NCBI GenBank assembly: GCA_007753675.1 | Contig: CP036432.1 | Location: 3,012,394 to 3,076,393 of the forward strand | Reading direction: 5' to 3' | DNA length: 64,000 nucleotides | DNA from: Stieleria magnilauensis | GTDB taxonomy: Bacteria > Planctomycetota > Planctomycetia > Pirellulales > Pirellulaceae | In this document: in pieces, positions 16,607 to 25,627 of the stretch | Layout of the letters: every line of letters begins with the position of its first letter | Numbering within the stretch: the first letter of the stretch is position 1 | Made by a program: the position numbers and the translations under genes | The notes under the pieces: generated by a model | The model's input: the letters and a program-made list of their open reading frames with translations, nothing else | The model's database searches: none | Told to the model about the DNA's origin: nothing

Positions 16607-19054
16607 CTACGAACTGCGGAGGCGGATTTGGTGCAGACAGCGACCGTTGGTCGCGTCACCGCACCAACCGCCTCCGTTAATTCCAGTTCCTCGGCGGCCT
16701 TCGCAGAAGTGATCCCGCTTGTGAAGGTCCTCGGGGTAATCGGCCAGAACACCTGCAACGGAGTCAGGAATGCGAAATTTGTCGGCCTGTTGATAACGCA
16801 TGAAGCAACCTGCATCGCCGCTGTGGTTTCCTCCTTGTACGGCGACCAGCACACGCTGTCCATCGACCTCATCCCAATAATCGCCTTCGCCATGGTGTTT
16901 GCATCCCATCACGTGACCGATTTCATGTGCGAGGGTCCGGCTGACATCTTCGTTCATCGAGTGTTGCCGTGCGAACCGTTCGGCGTCGTTACGGGCAGCA
17001 CCGATGATCGCCGTATTGGCCTGCGGACAAATCCGCTCGCCAAGTGTTGCCTGGCCGCCGACGCGGCTCCAATCGGTTCCGGTATCGCTGCTGACCGAAG
17101 CCAACAACGGGTCAGTCGAATCCATGACGATGATGGCGTATTGGTCCCCGCGTTTGAATCGCGAATCCTGCCAATTGACGCGTTCGTCGCGTGTTTCAAA
17201 ATCTTTTAACTGAATCAGCGACAGATTCTGTTTTTCGTACCACGACTTGACCGAATTCAGTTGAGACGCGAACCCAAGGGAGTAGTCGTGCACAAAGACC
17301 TCTCGATGATGCGGGTTCAACCGCGTTGAATAGAACATGCCCCTGGAAAAGACGCTGCGATATTCTTCAAAATTGGTCAGCCCGTCTCCTTGAACGGCCG
17401 ATCGCAAGGACCCCTCATTGTCCGAGTCGTTGGCCAATCCGTCACCAGCCCATGAATCGCCGATACCATTTCCATTGGTGTCGATCGGAAGCATCAAATA
17501 ATCGCCCGTTGAATTTGCCGATACACCCTCGGCAATCCCCGGAATCCAGACACCGTTGATCTTGGCTTCGACGGAAAGCTGAGCACTGGCGGCCCCATCA
17601 AGAATCCGTACATTGACTTCAAATTCGTTTCGATCAACGTTCTCGCAGATCAAGACGTGACCGATTTTATACTGCAGACCCGTTCCATCGATCGGGTCTT
17701 CCAGGTCCCAGTCTTTTTCGTTATCGCCTTCCAATCTGAAAAGCACATCGGGCAGTGTATCGATCGGACACCGGTCGTAGCCGTCATATTGCCGTGACAA
17801 GTGCTGGCCGGCGACTTCGCAGGAAACAGAATGGGGCGTCATGGACACGGGTTGCCCGCAATCACGGCAGGATCCCCGCTCGACACCTCGGACGTGGTTG
17901 CCTGCGTTGGTCGCGATCCCGACGTGACGCGAAACCTGTTTCAAACGGACACGAATGGCGTCCACATCGCTCGGCGCAATATCCTTCAACTCGACGGTGT
18001 ACCGGCGTGGGAGATCCCATCCAGGGTCGGGCAGAAACTGCTCTTCATCTTGCTCTTTCGGACGAAGGATCACATCGCCCAGAGGGATGCCGATCCGATA
18101 ATCCAGTCGAATGCTGTACGCCGAATCGCCATCAATGATCGTGTTCAGGTCGTTGTCCGTTTCCGCTGTAAGCGTTCGGACGCCTTGATACTTCAATTGA
18201 TCGATGCCGTTAAAAGCGTCGGCTTGGATCGCGCGTCCGTCGACGATGCTCAAGTTGATGCCGTATCCGGTGGCTGTGATTCGGCTGAGCCGGGTTGTCG
18301 GGAGCGACAGGATCGACGAACCGCCTAGATTGACGCTGTAGCCGATCGGCAAGTCCTCGACCGTCGTCGATGTATAGACTCCGTCGTTGAAATGTTTGGA
18401 AATCCGCTCGTCGGCTCGCCAAAAAAGACTCTTCGGCGGCGGTGTATCGTCTCCGTGCATCGCCTTCGCAAGTAACGCGTTGCGTTTGGCCGTCGCAACC
18501 ATCCAACGTGTGGACGTCGCATCAAAATGCAAAGTGGTGCCGCGCCCCACGCGACTTCGATCCGCGATCGTGATGCCTGGTCCGTGTCCCTGGTAGAGGG
18601 GCGCGACAACGGGCGTTCTTTTCGGCAGCACCGGTAATTGATAGGAATCGGATACCGAAAACTCATTCATCAGCTCCGAGAAGCTGTCTGCACCAGGCGT
18701 TCCGCCCTCATGAGAATGAACGCCATGCAGACGCCCATCGACCGACAACGTCGTGAACTTGGGAAACAGATACGTGTAGTCGGCAAGGTCATGGATCTCA
18801 TCGCTGGAAAGTTGCGAATCCGGTTGCTCGGCCAGGGTCAAGACCGGCTGCGAAAACAGATAGAATCCCTCGAAACGATAGCGAATTTGAAAAGTTGATC
18901 CGGTGCGATTGCCCGTCCCGGTGACCAGTAGACTGCCCTCGGTATCTGGGACATCAATCATCTGAAACGGCTCGTGCGCGGGAAGTTGCTGTAAACAAAC
19001 GAAGCAACTCGATCCCGCGAACGCCCAGGCGACCAACCGACAGAGGAACGCCAT
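16607..19054 (-). CDS. Secreted metzincin-like zinc metalloprotease
   Basis: 815 aa from ATG 19054, one nt after the TAA of the vWA gene; an ATG at 19069 would overlap it. Signal peptide MAFLCRLVAWAFAGSSCFVC. Zinc site HEIGHVMGCKHHGEG at about 710-724: H710, E711, H714 and H720 give HExxHxxGxxH, followed by CFMRYQ, a likely Met-turn. Before it (about 545-590) lies a Ca-binding-like segment (DTNGNGIGDSW, GDGLANDSDNEG, GDGLTNFEEY). The large N-terminal part is beta-rich with no known domain. Probably an exported Ca-stabilised endopeptidase. Cotranscribed with the vWA gene, so the IS upstream probably reduces its expression. Confidence 0.82.
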   Translation of the reverse strand: MAFLCRLVAWAFAGSSCFVCLQQLPAHEPFQMIDVPDTEGSLLVTGTGNRTGSTFQIRYRFEGFYLFSQPVLTLAEQPDSQLSSDEIHDLADYTYLFPKFTTLSVDGRLHGVHSHEGGTPGADSFSELMNEFSVSDSYQLPVLPKRTPVVAPLYQGHGPGITIADRSRVGRGTTLHFDATSTRWMVATAKRNALLAKAMHGDDTPPPKSLFWRADERISKHFNDGVYTSTTVEDLPIGYSVNLGGSSILSLPTTRLSRITATGYGINLSIVDGRAIQADAFNGIDQLKYQGVRTLTAETDNDLNTIIDGDSAYSIRLDYRIGIPLGDVILRPKEQDEEQFLPDPGWDLPRRYTVELKDIAPSDVDAIRVRLKQVSRHVGIATNAGNHVRGVERGSCRDCGQPVSMTPHSVSCEVAGQHLSRQYDGYDRCPIDTLPDVLFRLEGDNEKDWDLEDPIDGTGLQYKIGHVLICENVDRNEFEVNVRILDGAASAQLSVEAKINGVWIPGIAEGVSANSTGDYLMLPIDTNGNGIGDSWAGDGLANDSDNEGSLRSAVQGDGLTNFEEYRSVFSRGMFYSTRLNPHHREVFVHDYSLGFASQLNSVKSWYEKQNLSLIQLKDFETRDERVNWQDSRFKRGDQYAIIVMDSTDPLLASVSSDTGTDWSRVGGQATLGERICPQANTAIIGAARNDAERFARQHSMNEDVSRTLAHEIGHVMGCKHHGEGDYWDEVDGQRVLVAVQGGNHSGDAGCFMRYQQADKFRIPDSVAGVLADYPEDLHKRDHFCEGRRGTGINGGGWCGDATNGRCLHQIRLRSS

Positions 19055-19055
19055 C

Positions 19056-19447
19056 TTAAAGTCCGGCATCGAAATTCAGCAGATCACCAGATTTGATCGC
19101 GATGGCCTCACCAACCGGCAATGGCTCGTCCATTCCCTTGATAAAAATGTTCAGGTCGTAGGTTCCCGGGGGCACGACATAGGGAGACCAAAGGCGGTCG
19201 TTGTTTCCGACAACCCCGCCATGTTTGACGTTGATCGCCGGGGCAGCTGCTGCGGCACCTTCGCCGTGTCCATCGGCCGCTGTCGTTTGAACGGGAATCA
19301 GCTCCCAACCCAAAACATCCGTTCCCGGTTGAAGTTGAAATCCGCTGTCGAGTGTGACGACAGTATCCTTGCCCGGCTGGACGACCACCGTGCGTGCCAC
19401 GACGGTCGGCGCTGCACGTTTGTTGATACTGTAAAGGAATTGAATGT
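19056..19447 (-). pseudogene. 3' part of the vWA-domain gene, separated by an IS
   Basis: Encodes the C-terminal ~126 residues (LYSINKRAAPTVVARTVVVQ ... LLNFDAGL), a beta-rich domain with an Ala/Gly-rich insert. Its frame continues exactly from the 5' part at 21030 once the IS and one copy of the 11-bp duplication are removed. An open frame continues upstream into the IS to 19601, but that start is IS sequence. The TAA is at 19058-19056, one nt before the protease ATG. Confidence 0.85.
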
Positions 19448-21029
19448 GAATGGCACGGGCATAAGTGGAATCAACTAGATGTGGTGCGATTGCGTTCGTG
19501 CTAGCACAACGGGCAGTGATATCAAATCGCAATCGCACTTTGCGTGCCGTAAATGAATTGAAAACACAGCGAGCCTCCGGTGCAATGGAGTTATCAAGCA
19601 CATCACTTCACTGGAGGGCTCACCGTGAACGATCAGTCTACCGATGCAGGCTTCGAAGTTCAAAGCAAATTGCGAAAAGCCTCATCACTCGTTTTGGACC
19701 TCCTTCTGCCTCAGGTTGAGGTGGCAAGGGTTTGCGCTGAACTGAAGCACAAATACCGCGATTGCCCCTACAACCCGATGATCACCGTTTGGTTGTTCAT
19801 TTCACAGGTCCTTTCGGCAGACCACAGTTGCCAACAGGCCGTCACCCGCTTCAATGTGTACCGCGTCGCGAAGGGGTTGCTTCGCGTCAGCAGCGAAACA
19901 ACATCGTATTGCAAGGCACGCGGCAGGCTTCCTGAGCAACTCTTCGAAAGGCTGCTTGCATGGACCGCGAAACGTTGCGAAGAGGCGACCGACCAAGCTT
20001 GGCTGTTTCAAGACCGGATTGTCGAAATGGTTGATGGCTGGACCTTGACGATGGCTGACACCGACGAGAACCAAGAAGAATACCCCCAAATGAAAAGTCA
20101 AAAGCCTGGCTGCGGTTTTCCGATCGCCAGGATGATTGGCTTGTTTTCCCTTGCGACAGGTGCAATTCAACGCACGGCAGTGGGGCCGTACCGAGGTAAA
20201 CAGACTGGTGAGACAGCGCTACTGCGGACGTTTTTGGACTGCATTTTACCGGGGCGAATCTTGCTGGCTGACCGCTACTACGCAAACTTCTGGTTGCTTG
20301 CCATGGGGCCGATGCGAGGTATCGACTTGGTGGCCAGGGCGCACCAACTTCGCAAAATCGATTTTCGCCGTGGGCTCAAACTTGGCTACCTGGATCAGTT
20401 AGTCGCCTACCGCAAACCGCCACGTCCCAAGTGGATGAGCAAGAAAGAATACGATCAGTATCCTTGTTTGGTCATTGTCCGTCACCTGAAGTACAAGGTT
20501 GAGCAGCGAGGTTTTCGAACCAGGGAAATTACCCTGGCCACGACGTTGGTGGATGCCGAAATCTATGCCGCGGAAGATTTGGCCGAACTGTTTCGCAAGA
20601 GATGGCAGGTGGAGCTTCACATCCGAAGCCTGAAAACTCAAATGCAGATGGAGCACTTGCGATGCAAGAGCCCGCAAATGGTTCGCAAGGAAATCCACTG
20701 CCACATGATTGGATTCAATCTAGTCCGCGCTGCGATCATGGCATCTGCGTTGAAGTTCGGGCGATGTCCGACAAGGCTGAGCTTTACCGGCGCGATGCAG
20801 GCGATTGAAGAGCTTGCAGCATTTCTCCGACTCCGCTGCGGAAGCCCGGGCGAACAATTCGACAACCTGCTCGAAACGATCTCCGAACTGGTTGTCGGCA
20901 ATCGACCAGGTCGCCAAGAAAAACGGGAACTCAAACGCAGGCAGAAAAACTACAAGCTCATGAAAACGAGACGCAACCCGAACCGAAACCGTTACGCCAC
21001 AGCAGCTTAGGCTTATGCCCGTGCCATTC
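19448..21029 (+). mobile_element. Complete IS4-family insertion sequence (1582 bp) inside the vWA gene
   Basis: Terminal inverted repeats of 18 bp, perfect: GAATGGCACGGGCATAAG at 19448-19465 and its complement at 21012-21029. Flanking 11-bp direct repeat GAATTGAATGT (19437-19447 and 21030-21040) is the target duplication. One transposase gene. The duplication length fits the IS4/IS231-type branches, so this is a different element from the one at 6201. The identical TSD copies indicate a recent insertion. Confidence 0.94.
19625..21010 (+). CDS. IS4-family DDE transposase
   Basis: 461 aa from GTG 19625, which has GGAGGG six nt upstream; an in-frame ATG at 19580 lacks one. N-terminal helical region (YRDCPYNPMITVWLFISQVL). 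DDE core: first Asp in MVDGWTLTMADT, second in GRILLADRYYANFW, Glu in KRWQVELHIRSLKTQMQM followed by the basic patch. Ends in a Lys/Arg-rich tail. Full-length, no frameshift. The gene reads opposite to the vWA gene it interrupts. Confidence 0.92.
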   Translation: MNDQSTDAGFEVQSKLRKASSLVLDLLLPQVEVARVCAELKHKYRDCPYNPMITVWLFISQVLSADHSCQQAVTRFNVYRVAKGLLRVSSETTSYCKARGRLPEQLFERLLAWTAKRCEEATDQAWLFQDRIVEMVDGWTLTMADTDENQEEYPQMKSQKPGCGFPIARMIGLFSLATGAIQRTAVGPYRGKQTGETALLRTFLDCILPGRILLADRYYANFWLLAMGPMRGIDLVARAHQLRKIDFRRGLKLGYLDQLVAYRKPPRPKWMSKKEYDQYPCLVIVRHLKYKVEQRGFRTREITLATTLVDAEIYAAEDLAELFRKRWQVELHIRSLKTQMQMEHLRCKSPQMVRKEIHCHMIGFNLVRAAIMASALKFGRCPTRLSFTGAMQAIEELAAFLRLRCGSPGEQFDNLLETISELVVGNRPGRQEKRELKRRQKNYKLMKTRRNPNRNRYATAA

Positions 21030-22151
21030 GAATTGAATGTCATAGACGCCCGCGACCATCGGTTTGGGTTTGAAGTGATAGTAGGTATTGCCGTTCTTTC
21101 GAACGCGAGCGACGACGTGGTTGGTTCCGGCATCGGTGATCAAGACTTCTTCGACCGCGATCTTCTCTTCCAGCTCTTTCGCGATATTGAACGAAATCGA
21201 ACCCAGGCTCAATCGGCGTGTTTCGCCTTTGGAAATCGTGACCTCTCCCAAACTCGACTCCGTTGGACGGCCATAACTGGGGGTCGCGAATCCGAGCGAA
21301 ACGAAATACGTTCCCGACAGCAGCGGGTACGTGCCGTCTGACTTGGGGCCTTCGACGGTCCGCTTGACGTCGCCGGATTCAGGGTTGCCGATCTTTAAAT
21401 TCTTCAGACTCACTTCAGAACCGATTGGCATCGTGACACGAAGCTTGCCGAGTCCTGAACGGGCTGCTTTCGCACTCACTTTGGCCGGGTCAACCTGCTG
21501 TACCTTCTGCAGAACTTCCGCGCTGACTTCCTGTAACGCCTTCAGCAGTTCAGCCGCGTCGGCGGCTGGAAAATATCGACCACGTCCCTGCTCCGCGAGA
21601 CATTGCAATTGTTGTGCAGCGGACGCATCGACATCAAATCCGACGACATGCAATACGAACTTGACGCCCGTCGCGTTTAATTGTGCGACGACTTGGCAGG
21701 GATCGCCGCCACAGGTTTCGATGCCGTCGCTGACCAGAATGATCGTCGTTTCGGCATCCTTCATTTTCAACTGGTTCGCCACCGACAGGATGGCCGACGA
21801 GATCGGCGTTCTGCCCTTCGGTTGCAAATGGTCGATCTTGCTCAGAAGTTCCTGCCGGTCGTTGCTTCCCGCAGGTATCAATGTCTCGATGTCGGTGCAG
21901 TCGCCCGCCCTGCGATGTCCGTAGGCGGTCAATCCGACTCGAATGTTCTCGTCCAATTGGGGAACCACTTCGTGCATCACCTCTTTGGCGGCGACGATCT
22001 TCTGTTTCCCCGCGACGACCTCGGACATGCTCCCCGACGAATCCAGAATCAACATGATTTCGGGGTAAGAATCGGCCGCTGCGTTGGATGCCAAAAGCCC
22101 ACTTAAAAGCCATCCAACGACCACTGACAGCTTGGAAAATCGTACGAACAT
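21030..22151 (-). pseudogene. 5' part of a secreted von Willebrand factor A protein gene, interrupted by IS
   Basis: Start ATG 22151 (upstream in-frame codons are repeat family B). Signal peptide MFVRFSKLSVVVGWLLSGLL. The vWA domain (about 30-210) has an intact MIDAS, LILDSSGSMSEV (D37-x-S39-x-S41), then TPISSAILSVANQL and IILVSDGIETCGGDPC. 374 codons remain before the IS; a truncated product continues a few residues into the IS (EWHGHKPKLLW). The restored protein would be 500 aa. Probably an exported, metal-dependent adhesion or assembly protein that works with the metalloprotease encoded next to it. Confidence 0.87.
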
Positions 22152-22192
22152 TCTTTCACTCGTTTGCGAATCAGGATTCCCGGGTATAACCG

Positions 22193-22313
22193 CTAAGGGT
22201 TCTGTAGCTCCTGCTACACCAGAGGGGCGGCGAACGAGGTTGGCATGGGGGCAAAGCGACACGCGGACAGATGGACACGCCACCAGAACGCTGCAATCGC
22301 AAGAATCATCACG
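22193..22313. repeat. Dispersed repeat family B, copy 2
   Basis: Direct copy of 15835-15954, immediately upstream of the vWA start codon. 22152-22530 holds nothing else recognisable; the vWA promoter must lie within or beside this repeat. Confidence 0.85.
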
Positions 22314-22530
22314 ACCCAATTCGTCGAAGAATCAAATCGGATCCTGGACAAGCACGATTCCATTGTGCGTTGTCTCCATTGTGCGTTGTCGTCACCGTTG
22401 CCCCGGCGACTCAGACACCGGAACTGGCCACGTGCCGCCCTGACGCACTCGATCGAATCCGGCCGACACCTGCGTGAAGGGCAAACACTCATAACAACCG
22501 ACCAACCTGCGAGCGAATCGGTAGTTCGAC

Positions 22531-22818
22531 TCAATCGTCCCACACTTCGTGTGTGTAGCGTTCGCCGAACAGATGCCTAAAAACACTTGCGGGGCCAAAG
22601 GTGCTGTACTGATCAAACAGGTGAGATCCCTTGTAATCCCAGATCGCACAATCGTGTTCGTCGCAGCGGAAATCCCAACGGTCGATGACTTTCCCATCTG
22701 CGCTCGCCGCGCCATTCGGCGGAAACCCCAGAGTCTCCGTAATGGACTCCCAATCAGCAGCGATCGAGCCAGTGCGATGAGAGCCCCGGCACCAATCCAA
22801 TTTCTCAATCTTGAACAT
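22531..22818 (-). CDS. Small hypothetical protein (95 aa)
   Basis: ATG 22818 with AAGGGG about 8 nt upstream. Acidic, aromatic-rich, without signal peptide or membrane helix (TGSIAADWESITETLG, GKVIDRWDFRCDEHDCAIWD, FDQYSTFGPASVFRHLFGER). Composition and ribosome-binding site favour a real gene; the family is not recognised. It lies just downstream of tRNA-Val on the same strand. Confidence 0.6.
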   Translation of the reverse strand: MFKIEKLDWCRGSHRTGSIAADWESITETLGFPPNGAASADGKVIDRWDFRCDEHDCAIWDYKGSHLFDQYSTFGPASVFRHLFGERYTHEVWDD

Positions 22819-22877
22819 GAGAGGAGTCCCCTTAAGGCCAAGTCAAGCGCAGAGAACAAGCTGCAAACGAAAAGCAG

Positions 22878-22951
22878 TGGGCGATACTGGATTCGAACCA
22901 GTGACCTCTGCCGTGTGAAAGCAGCGCTCTAACCAACTGAGCCAATCGCCC
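22878..22951 (-). tRNA. tRNA-Val (anticodon CAC)
   Basis: Full cloverleaf: acceptor GGGCGAT/ATCGCCC, D arm GCTC/GAGC, anticodon arm CTGCT-TTCACAC-GGCAG with anticodon CAC, variable AGGTC, T arm ACTGG-TTCGAAT-CCAGT, discriminator A. CCA is not encoded. CAC reads GUG (Val). Confidence 0.93.
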
Positions 22952-23257
22952 GGGCCGTCGTGGACGGTCTGGGGAGAACAATACCCTGCCAATTTGACAC
23001 CTGCAAGGCCGGCGGGTTCGCAATTCGGCAAGATTTTTTGTCGGCTGTGGATCGAACCAGGCGCCGCTCGAAGAGGTCGTTCCCTGTCGCCCCGACTCGG
23101 TACCCGCGGTCGCGAAGTCGGATCGCAATCGGGCACTCGCAATCGTGTAGACTGCGGGGGACGCCGGCCCCGCTAGACGTGCGAGTACCGCGTCTCTTGA
23201 AGTGTTGTCGATCTTGCTCGCACGCTTCGTCGACTGTTCCCCAACTTCGCATCCGCT

Positions 23258-23797
23258 ATGCACACGGCACCTTGGAATTCACAACGCACCGGATCGGACG
23301 GTGGCTTCACGCGGGAACCATCGAAACCGGACACGCGGATCGTGTTGCACTACGTTTCGGTCGGGAACGGGACTCGCGCCGAGGTCAGCTACTGCTATGA
23401 GCCGGACGAGTTGATCGTCCTTGTCGGTGGCACCGCCATTGCCGCACGATTTCTCGCCTCCGGAGACCGCATCTGCCTCGAAGACGGTGCAACGGCTGAG
23501 GATGCACTAGTCAAACAGACCAACGAGCAGATGGCAGTCCTCAATGTGCTCGACGAGTTCAATTGTATTGATCACCAGGCTTCAAACATGACCTACGTCG
23601 AGAAGGACGATAAATTTTCAAACCGGAAAGCCGGTGATCCCGAAACGGTCTTTTCTCTTCGGATCGATCCGAGCACAGTCCGCGATCAAATGATCTTCAG
23701 GATTTCCGGGTATCGGCAGGCACTCGTATTTCACGAGCAACTTGTTCACGCTCTGCGGGACGCGAGCCTTTCCGGCGTCGCGTTCGTCGAGGTCTGA
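23258..23797 (+). CDS. Hypothetical cytoplasmic protein (179 aa)
   Basis: ATG 23258. No signal peptide or membrane helix. Central part looks like a compact alpha/beta fold (RIVLHYVSVGNGTRAEVSYC, ELIVLVGGTAIAARFLASGD, QMAVLNVLDEFNCIDHQA), and the end is rich in hydrophobic residues (LVHALRDASLSGVAFVEV). Not recognised; an immunity-type or small regulatory protein is possible, but nothing proves it. Single gene, divergent from tRNA-Val. Confidence 0.6.
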   Translation: MHTAPWNSQRTGSDGGFTREPSKPDTRIVLHYVSVGNGTRAEVSYCYEPDELIVLVGGTAIAARFLASGDRICLEDGATAEDALVKQTNEQMAVLNVLDEFNCIDHQASNMTYVEKDDKFSNRKAGDPETVFSLRIDPSTVRDQMIFRISGYRQALVFHEQLVHALRDASLSGVAFVEV

Positions 23798-24459
23798 TTA
23801 GCGCTGTAAGGCCAGAATGAAAAGGTAGGAAGATTAGGGGTAGGAAGACTCACACCAGGATTCGATCCCCATCGTTAGTCACGGAAGAGTCAGCCGACTG
23901 TCGAAGCGCGAGCCCACGGCCCCAGCGTGTCGTCATCAGGCCTGAGCCCCGTACGCTCGCGCGAGAAGGCGAATCCCCTGTGGGATCGGATGCAATCAAT
24001 CATCTGTTGGCGAGTTCGATCACCCTGAAATCGGGCGGACGGACCGTGCACAGAGGCTTCCACTCTCCGATTGAATCGGCACGAAGCACTCCAGCGATGT
24101 GGTCGGGCAAACCACGGAAAAGAATACCCACGGATGGCAGCGCGAACCCACGGATGACGGGGTGCCAAAAATCCGTGGGTTCGCGCTGCCATCGGTGGGC
24201 CCAGTCATCGTTTCATCGTTCCGCAAGTGACAGCCTGACCTTTTTCCGCCGCACCTACAAATGTTCGGGTAGTGGACGGGGCAACGAGTCCTCTGCAGTC
24301 GGCGTATTGGTTTGGACTCGTCGCCTCGTCCACTACCGACTACCTGAAGGGAAGGACTCGTCGCCTCGTCCACTACCTGCTACCTGAAGGGAAGGACTCG
24401 TCGCCTCGTCCACTACCTGCTACCTGAAGGGAAGGACTCGTCGCCTCGTCCACTACCGA
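23798..24459. other. Non-coding region with hairpin and tandem repeats
   Basis: No gene. Contains GGTAGGAAGATTAGGGGTAG near 23826 (related to 53848-53880), a long hairpin (24127-24199), and the 40-bp tandem repeat (24314-24463). Confidence 0.5.
24127..24199. repeat. Long hairpin: 22-bp perfect inverted repeat, extended to about 29 bp with one mismatch
   Basis: ATGGCAGCGCGAACCCACGG (from 24134) is mirrored at 24171-24192 around a 15-nt loop. The stem extends outward through CCCACGG/CGGTGGG. Could be a miniature mobile element or a bidirectional terminator between the rightward 179-aa gene and the leftward 158-aa gene. Confidence 0.8.
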
Positions 24460-24463
24460 CTAG
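24314..24463. repeat. 40-bp tandem repeat, about four copies
   Basis: GGACTCGTCGCCTCGTCCAC starts at 24314, 24354, 24394 and 24434. An inverted partial copy (TAGTGGACGGGGCAACGAG) lies near 24273. The last unit contains the stop codon of the 158-aa gene. Confidence 0.88.
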
Positions 24464-24936
24464 GCGAGACGCAAGCGAGCGAGCGTGGCTCGAGCTTCTC
24501 CACCGCTGACGTCGGGGGTGAGCTTCAGTTCCAGCGTGGTGACGTTGCTCAAGTCCACTCGGTAATCTTCCGTTTCCTGTGTCGCCCCTTGGGGGCTGAA
24601 GTTCCATTGTTGGCGGACCAGCTCGCGGTAGGACTGCCCGCCGTCGGAGGACCAGCTTAGGACAAATTGCTGGGTCCGCTCGGTCTGCGGTTCGACGAAT
24701 TCCAATGCGATCCGCTCGATGCGCTGGGGGCTGGTGAAGACCAGGCGGATGGTCTGTTCGCCAGGTTCTGTGGCGTGCCAGAGCGAACCTTGTCCGGGCA
24801 GCAACGCGGACTCAATCGGGTGTGCGGGGTCTTCAGACGTGACTTCGACGTCGGCCAGTTTCGCTAAATCCAGCCAACCGTCCTCGGGAAGTTGAGCGGC
24901 TTGTTGCTCGGCGTCGGTGATGATCCGCTTCTTCAT
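24460..24936 (-). CDS. Discoidin (F5/8 type C)-like carbohydrate-binding domain protein
   Basis: 158 aa from ATG 24936; the open frame continues upstream through repeat sequence, which is excluded. Beta-sandwich pattern: SLWHATEPGEQTIRLVFTSP, RIERIALEFVEPQTERTQQF, VLSWSSDGGQSYRELVRQQW, VTTLELKLTPDVSGGEARAT. This is the order of strands seen in F5/8 type C / galactose-binding domains. No signal peptide, which is odd for such a domain, so it may act inside the cell or be exported by an unknown route. Its stop lies in the 40-bp repeat array. Confidence 0.65.
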   Translation of the reverse strand: MKKRIITDAEQQAAQLPEDGWLDLAKLADVEVTSEDPAHPIESALLPGQGSLWHATEPGEQTIRLVFTSPQRIERIALEFVEPQTERTQQFVLSWSSDGGQSYRELVRQQWNFSPQGATQETEDYRVDLSNVTTLELKLTPDVSGGEARATLARLRLA

Positions 24937-25627
24937 GGGACTGGTTCCGCCGTCGAGCACCGTTGCGTTGATTGCACTGCAATGTATTGGGAGGAAGGCA
25001 GCATACACCAACGGCATCGGGGCGGGTGGTGGGACGTTGGCACTTGGGCATCGCCCAAGGTCTGCAAACGGGAACGAGAGGGATTGGCCAACGGCCATAC
25101 ACAAATGCCTCGTCAAACGCGAAGGTTGTGCATGGCCGTTGGCCAAATTGAATCTCATTGCGATGAGGTTCCTGGGGCGGCGCAACCCTCGCAAACGCTC
25201 GGTTGCTTGCCCCAGGCTATGGATATGCATGCCCTTTGGGCAAAAAGCGACTTGTGTAGATACCAATGCCCTTTGGGAAGGTCGAGCGTAGCGAGGAGAG
25301 CGATTGTTGTTGCTGCTCGGGAGGCAACCCTGGCCGGCGAAGTGAACACCGCGATTGACCGTTCGACCTCCCCTCGCTGCGCTCGACCCTGCTGCCAGGA
25401 GGGCGACTTTGACGACTGGGCGACCTTTTCCGCTGGGGATCGTCGGTGCGTCGCCGGCTCGTGTGCGGCGCTGCGGAGTGGGACTGTGACGGTTGCGCCG
25501 GTTGGAGGGCGGTACGGGGGTGGGATGACAACCGTTGAAACGGTTCGCAGGGGAGTGGAGGTGCGGTTCGGCCGATTGTGAGAATGAATCCAATTTTGTC
25601 CGATACAGGGTCTCACCGTCATTCACC
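24937..25627. other. Intergenic region carrying repeat family C and possible 5' region of the mla-like operon
   Basis: 25043-25263 is repeat family C (listed separately). 25264-25534 holds only frames of unlikely composition. The Mla-type permease frame is open from TTG 25535, so the true start may lie between 25535 and 25628. Confidence 0.4.
25043..25263. repeat. Dispersed repeat family C, copy 1 (structured)
   Basis: About 220 bp closely matching 54634-54855 in inverted orientation. It contains the inverted repeat TTGGCCAACGGCCAT / ATGGCCGTTGGCCAA, the palindrome CTTGGGCATCGCCCAAGG, and GCCCTTTGGGC. Differences between the copies fall mainly outside the stems. Confidence 0.82.

Noticed and set aside
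16361-17209. 282-aa rightward ORF at the protease 3' end
   Set aside because: Mostly antisense to the metalloprotease, including its zinc motif region.
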